NCBI RefSeq assembly: GCF_003865015.1 | Contig: NZ_BHVV01000002.1 | Location: 248,001 to 312,000 of the forward strand | Origin: Sulfurisoma sediminicola | GTDB lineage: Bacteria; Pseudomonadota; Gammaproteobacteria; Burkholderiales; Rhodocyclaceae | DNA length: 64,000 nt | Direction of reading: 5' to 3' | Part shown: positions 61,225 through 64,000 of the stretch, one piece after another | How positions within the stretch are numbered: the first letter of the stretch is position 1 | How the letters are laid out: each line of letters starts with the position of its first letter | The notes under the pieces: generated by a model | What the model was told of the DNA's origin: nothing | Database searches by the model: none | The model's input: the letters and a program-made list of their open reading frames with translations, nothing else | Position numbers and translations under genes: made by a program

Positions 61225-61865
61225 GCCGTCGCTACCCGCTCGATCCATGCGGCGCAGAGCGCGGGCGCCGCCAGCGGCAGCACGTGGCCGGCGACATCGG
61301 CGAATTCCAGGTGTTCCGCCGGCAGGCAGGCCAGCGCGGCGCGGCTCATGCCGGCGGGGACGATGGGATCGTTGCTGCCGGCGAGCGCCCGGATCTCGCC
61401 CGCGCGGTCGCGCAGGACGCCGCGGCCGTCCCACTCGGCGAGCCACTCGAGGCCGGCCGCGAGCCGCGAGGCATCGAAACCGGCCGGCGCGGGCGCCGCT
61501 CCGCAGAAGGCGCGGAATTCGGCCAGTACCTCGGCCGGCTGTTGCGCGAAGCTCTTGCGCATGCGCGCGAGCACGCGCGGCGCGACCGCCGGTGCATAGT
61601 CCGCGGCCTCGGTGAAGCGCGGAAAGCCGTTGATCAGCAGCAGGCGGGACCAGGGGATGGGCGACTGCGCCAGCCACCAGCAGGCCCCGAGCGAATGGCC
61701 GACGGCGATCACCGTCTCGCCATCGCCGACTTTCGGCTGCCGCGGCGCGCCGAAGAAGCCGAAGTCCAGGGTCTCGACGCGGTGCGCGGAAGAAAGACGC
61801 GCGCGCACCTCGTTCCAGACGCCGTGATCGAAGCCCCAGCCGTGGGCGAGGACGATGGTCGCCAT
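61221..61865 (-). CDS. BioH-like alpha/beta hydrolase (putative pimeloyl-ACP methyl ester esterase)
   Basis: A 214-residue alpha/beta hydrolase between bioF and bioC, so it most likely removes the methyl ester from pimeloyl-ACP. The oxyanion/N-terminal motif is LAHGWGFDHGVW and the nucleophile elbow is GHSLGACW (Ser57). The probable Asp is in LAGSNDPIVPAG and the His in DVAGHVLPLAAP. It is about 40 residues shorter than E. coli BioH, with a reduced cap region, so it may be a divergent BioH or one of the alternative esterases (BioG-like). The ATG shares a base with the bioF stop (TGATG). Confidence 0.85.
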   Translation of the reverse strand: MATIVLAHGWGFDHGVWNEVRARLSSAHRVETLDFGFFGAPRQPKVGDGETVIAVGHSLGACWWLAQSPIPWSRLLLINGFPRFTEAADYAPAVAPRVLARMRKSFAQQPAEVLAEFRAFCGAAPAPAGFDASRLAAGLEWLAEWDGRGVLRDRAGEIRALAGSNDPIVPAGMSRAALACLPAEHLEFADVAGHVLPLAAPALCAAWIERVATA

Positions 61866-62989
61866 CAGAGCGTGGCGACGGCCGCCAGCACGCGCTCGAA
61901 CTGCGCGTCGCTCAAGGCCGCCGAGAGCGCGAAGCGCAGGCGCGCGCTGCCGGCCGGCACCGTCGGCGGGCGGATGGCGACGGCCAGCACGCCCGCCTCC
62001 TCGAGCCGCCGCGCCGCCGCCAGGGCTGCCTCCTCGCTGCCGATCACGGCAGGCACGATCTGGGTGGACGAGGCCAGGGTGTCGATGCCGCGCGCATGCA
62101 GGGCGGCGCGCAAGGCGTCGGCCATCGTCGCCAGCCGCGCGCGCTCCACCTCCATGTCCGGCACCAGGTCGAGTGCCGCATCGAGCGCGCCGAACGCGGC
62201 CGGCTGAGGCGCAGTGCTGTAGATGAAGCCGGCACAGCGGTTGATCAGCCAGTCGATGAGCGCACGCGAGCCTGCGACGTAGGCGCCGGCGCCGCCCAGG
62301 GCCTTGCCCAGCGTGCCCATGACGACGGGCACCTTGCCCGGCGCGAGCATCGCCAGGCCGCGACCCGCCGGGCCGAGCACGCCGGTGGCGTGGGCCTCGT
62401 CGAGGTAGAGGATGGCGTCGTGGCGCTCGGCCAAGGCGGCGAGGGCGGGCACGTCGGCGCGGTCGCCGTCCATGCTGAACACCGATTCGGTGACGATGAA
62501 CCGAAGTTCGCCGCGATGGACGTTCAGCAGTTCCTCGAGGTGCGCGAGGTCGTTGTGGCGGTAGCGGATCTGGCGCAGTCCCCGGCAGCCGGCGTGCAGG
62601 CTGGCGTGGTTAAGGCGGTCGGTGAACACCAGCGGCCTGTGAGTCCCCGCGCCCAGCTCGAACAGCGCCGGCAGTACCGAGCTGTTGAGCTGGAAGCCGC
62701 TGGCAAAGACCAGGGCCGCCTCGGCACCCTTGAAGGCGGCGAGGCGCGCCTCGAGTTCGAGCACCTCGCGCGAAGTGCCGGTGACCAGCCGCGAGGCGCG
62801 CGAGCCGGCGCCGTGGCGGCGCGTCCACGCGCAGGCGCGCTCGACGAGCAGCGGATGGCGCGAGAGGCCGAGGTAGTCGTTGGAGGAGACGTCGATCAGC
62901 AGCGGATCCGGCACGCGGAAAACCCGGCGCTGGCGGGACGCCGCCAGCGCCGCCAGGCGCGCATGGATCAGGTGGTCGAGATCAGCCAT
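61865..62989 (-). CDS. bioF: 8-amino-7-oxononanoate synthase
   Basis: A 374-residue PLP enzyme that condenses pimeloyl-ACP (or -CoA) with alanine. Family marks: IDVSSNDYLGLSRHPLLVERA, GAGSRASRLVTGTSREVLELEARLAAFKGAEAALVFASGFQLN, TDRLNHASLHAGCRG, YLDEAHATGVLGPAGRG, and the PLP lysine in VVMGTLGKALGGAGAYVAGS. The ATG (M-A-D-L-D-H) lies inside the 3' end of bioA, overlapping it by 8 nt; the longer frame upstream reads through bioA and is not family sequence. Confidence 0.95.
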   Translation of the reverse strand: MADLDHLIHARLAALAASRQRRVFRVPDPLLIDVSSNDYLGLSRHPLLVERACAWTRRHGAGSRASRLVTGTSREVLELEARLAAFKGAEAALVFASGFQLNSSVLPALFELGAGTHRPLVFTDRLNHASLHAGCRGLRQIRYRHNDLAHLEELLNVHRGELRFIVTESVFSMDGDRADVPALAALAERHDAILYLDEAHATGVLGPAGRGLAMLAPGKVPVVMGTLGKALGGAGAYVAGSRALIDWLINRCAGFIYSTAPQPAAFGALDAALDLVPDMEVERARLATMADALRAALHARGIDTLASSTQIVPAVIGSEEAALAAARRLEEAGVLAVAIRPPTVPAGSARLRFALSAALSDAQFERVLAAVATL

Positions 62990-64000
62990 GCCCGCGTGAC
63001 GATTGCGACCACTCCGTGACCACTTCGCGCACGGCGGCGGTGAGCGTGGCCAGATCCTCGCGCTCGATGGTGAACGCCGGTGCGAGGTAGACGACGTCGC
63101 CGAAGGGCCGCACCCAGACCCCGCGCGTAACAAATGCCGGGCGCAGGGCCGAGGCCTGGTTCGTCGCCAGCTGTACCACGCCGATCGCGCCCTTGACGCG
63201 GACGTCGACCACACCGGGCAATGCGCGGCAGGGTTCGAGCTCGGCGGCAAGCTGCGCCGCGATCGCGGCGACCTGCTGCAGCCGCGGTTCGCGTTCGAAC
63301 AGGTCGAGCGAGGCATTGGCCGCGGCGCAGGCCAGCGGGTTGCCCATGAAGGTCGGGCCGTGCATGAAGGCGTCGTCGAAGCGATCGGAGCGAAAGGCGT
63401 CGAACACGCGCGTGCCGGCCACGGTGGCGGCCAGCGGCAGCGTGCCGCCGGTCAGCGCCTTGGACAGGCAGATGATGTCGGGCACGACGGCCGCTTCCGC
63501 GCAGGCGACCATGCGTCCCGTGCGGCCGAAGCCGGTCATGATCTCGTCGGCGATCAGCAGCAGGCCGTGGCGGTCGCAGGCAGCGCGGATGAAGGCGAGC
63601 GTCTCGGCGTCGTGGAAGCGCATGCCGCCGGCCCCCTGCACCAGGGGCTCGACGATGACGGCCGCGACCTCGTGGCACTGGGCGGCGAGCACACGCTCGA
63701 ATTCGGCGCGCTCGACCGCCGTGCGCGGCAATTCGGCGAAGCGCTGCACCGTGCGATAGGCGGCGAGGGCGTCATGAAAGCCGCTGGCGGGGTCGGTGAC
63801 CGACAGCGCGCCCAGGGTGTCGCCGTGATAGCCGTGGCGGAAGGCGATGAAGGCATGGCGTTCCTCGCCGCGGTTCTTCCAGAACTGCACCGCCATCTTC
63901 AGGGCGATTTCGACGGCGACCGATCCGGACTCGGAGAAGAAGGCATGTTCGAGATCGCCCGGCAGCAGTGTCGCCAGCCGCGCGGCCAGCGTGTAGCCCG
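62982..64000 (-). CDS. bioA: Adenosylmethionine-8-amino-7-oxononanoate transaminase (partial)
   Basis: C-terminal ~339 residues of the PLP transaminase that makes 7,8-diaminononanoate with SAM as amino donor; the 5' part lies beyond the window end. The frame is open to the edge and enters with LEHAFFSESGSVAVEIALKMAVQFW. Other marks are FRHGYHGDTLGALSVTDP, VIVEPLVQGAGGMRFHD, LLIADEIMTGFGRTGRM and the PLP lysine in CLSKALTGGTLPLAATVA. The C-terminus contains WVRPFGDVVYLAPAF. It is first in the bioA-bioF-bioH-bioC order within this window, with all junctions overlapping. Confidence 0.95.
   Translation of the reverse strand, partial: GYTLAARLATLLPGDLEHAFFSESGSVAVEIALKMAVQFWKNRGEERHAFIAFRHGYHGDTLGALSVTDPASGFHDALAAYRTVQRFAELPRTAVERAEFERVLAAQCHEVAAVIVEPLVQGAGGMRFHDAETLAFIRAACDRHGLLLIADEIMTGFGRTGRMVACAEAAVVPDIICLSKALTGGTLPLAATVAGTRVFDAFRSDRFDDAFMHGPTFMGNPLACAAANASLDLFEREPRLQQVAAIAAQLAAELEPCRALPGVVDVRVKGAIGVVQLATNQASALRPAFVTRGVWVRPFGDVVYLAPAFTIEREDLATLTAAVREVVTEWSQSSRGHG

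Overview
The window is a GC-rich piece of a betaproteobacterial chromosome, probably from the Rhodocyclales or a close order. This rests on gene order and protein style, not on a database search. Signs are the tRNA(Tyr-Gly-Thr)-tuf-tRNA(Trp)-secE-nusG-rplKAJL-rpoBC cluster running straight into the str, S10, spc and alpha ribosomal operons; a PhaM-type polyhydroxyalkanoate granule protein; the ubiCA pair; and a bioA-F-H-C operon. No phage, integrase, transposase or CRISPR array was seen.

Layout. (1) 1-4260: end of glmU, glmS and an EF-G paralogue (+). (2) 4305-8640: a minus-strand trio of ABC ATPase, FtsX-like permease and an exported AttH/CrtC-like protein. (3) 8747-15790: a copper/silver efflux operon (small Cys/His-rich protein, CusF, CusC, CusB with a fused CusF domain, CusA), with a structured 351-bp spacer before cusA. 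(4) 15825-21645: single genes: a PpiC-type foldase, an AEC permease, PhaM, an orphan LuxR-type response regulator, an orphan ParA, a D-lactate dehydrogenase-like flavoprotein and a RutE-like nitroreductase. (5) 21736-54108: an unbroken 32-kb translation/transcription supercluster closed by a strong bidirectional terminator. (6) 54125-59060: an Atm1-type ABC exporter (-), YciA thioesterase, RidA and RecG. (7) 59074-64000: ubiC-ubiA (+) facing bioC-bioH-bioF-bioA (-), with bioA running off the window.

How it works together. Region 5 makes the ribosome core, EF-Tu, EF-G, RNA polymerase alpha/beta/beta', SecE/SecY, NusG and IF-1. Five promoters with 17-bp spacers and hexamers close to consensus were found by eye: before tRNA-Tyr, rpsL, rpsJ, rplN and rpsM. 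Two have their -35 box over the stop codon of the preceding gene. Hairpins between rplL/rpoB and rpsG/fusA look like attenuators. Region 3 would move Cu(I)/Ag(I) from periplasm to outside. Region 7 joins ubiquinone head-group synthesis to biotin synthesis.

Most notable: the upstream tuf copy is broken by one extra C in a C-run yet otherwise almost identical to the downstream copy. Both tuf copies change codon style near codon 60. A palindromic repeat found between glmU and glmS also sits in frame inside recG, adding about 25-30 residues between helicase motifs II and III. The free CusF has Met where Trp is usual, while the CusF domain fused to CusB keeps the Trp. I found no clear sign of a wholly new multi-gene system; the least explained module is the ABC/AttH-like trio.
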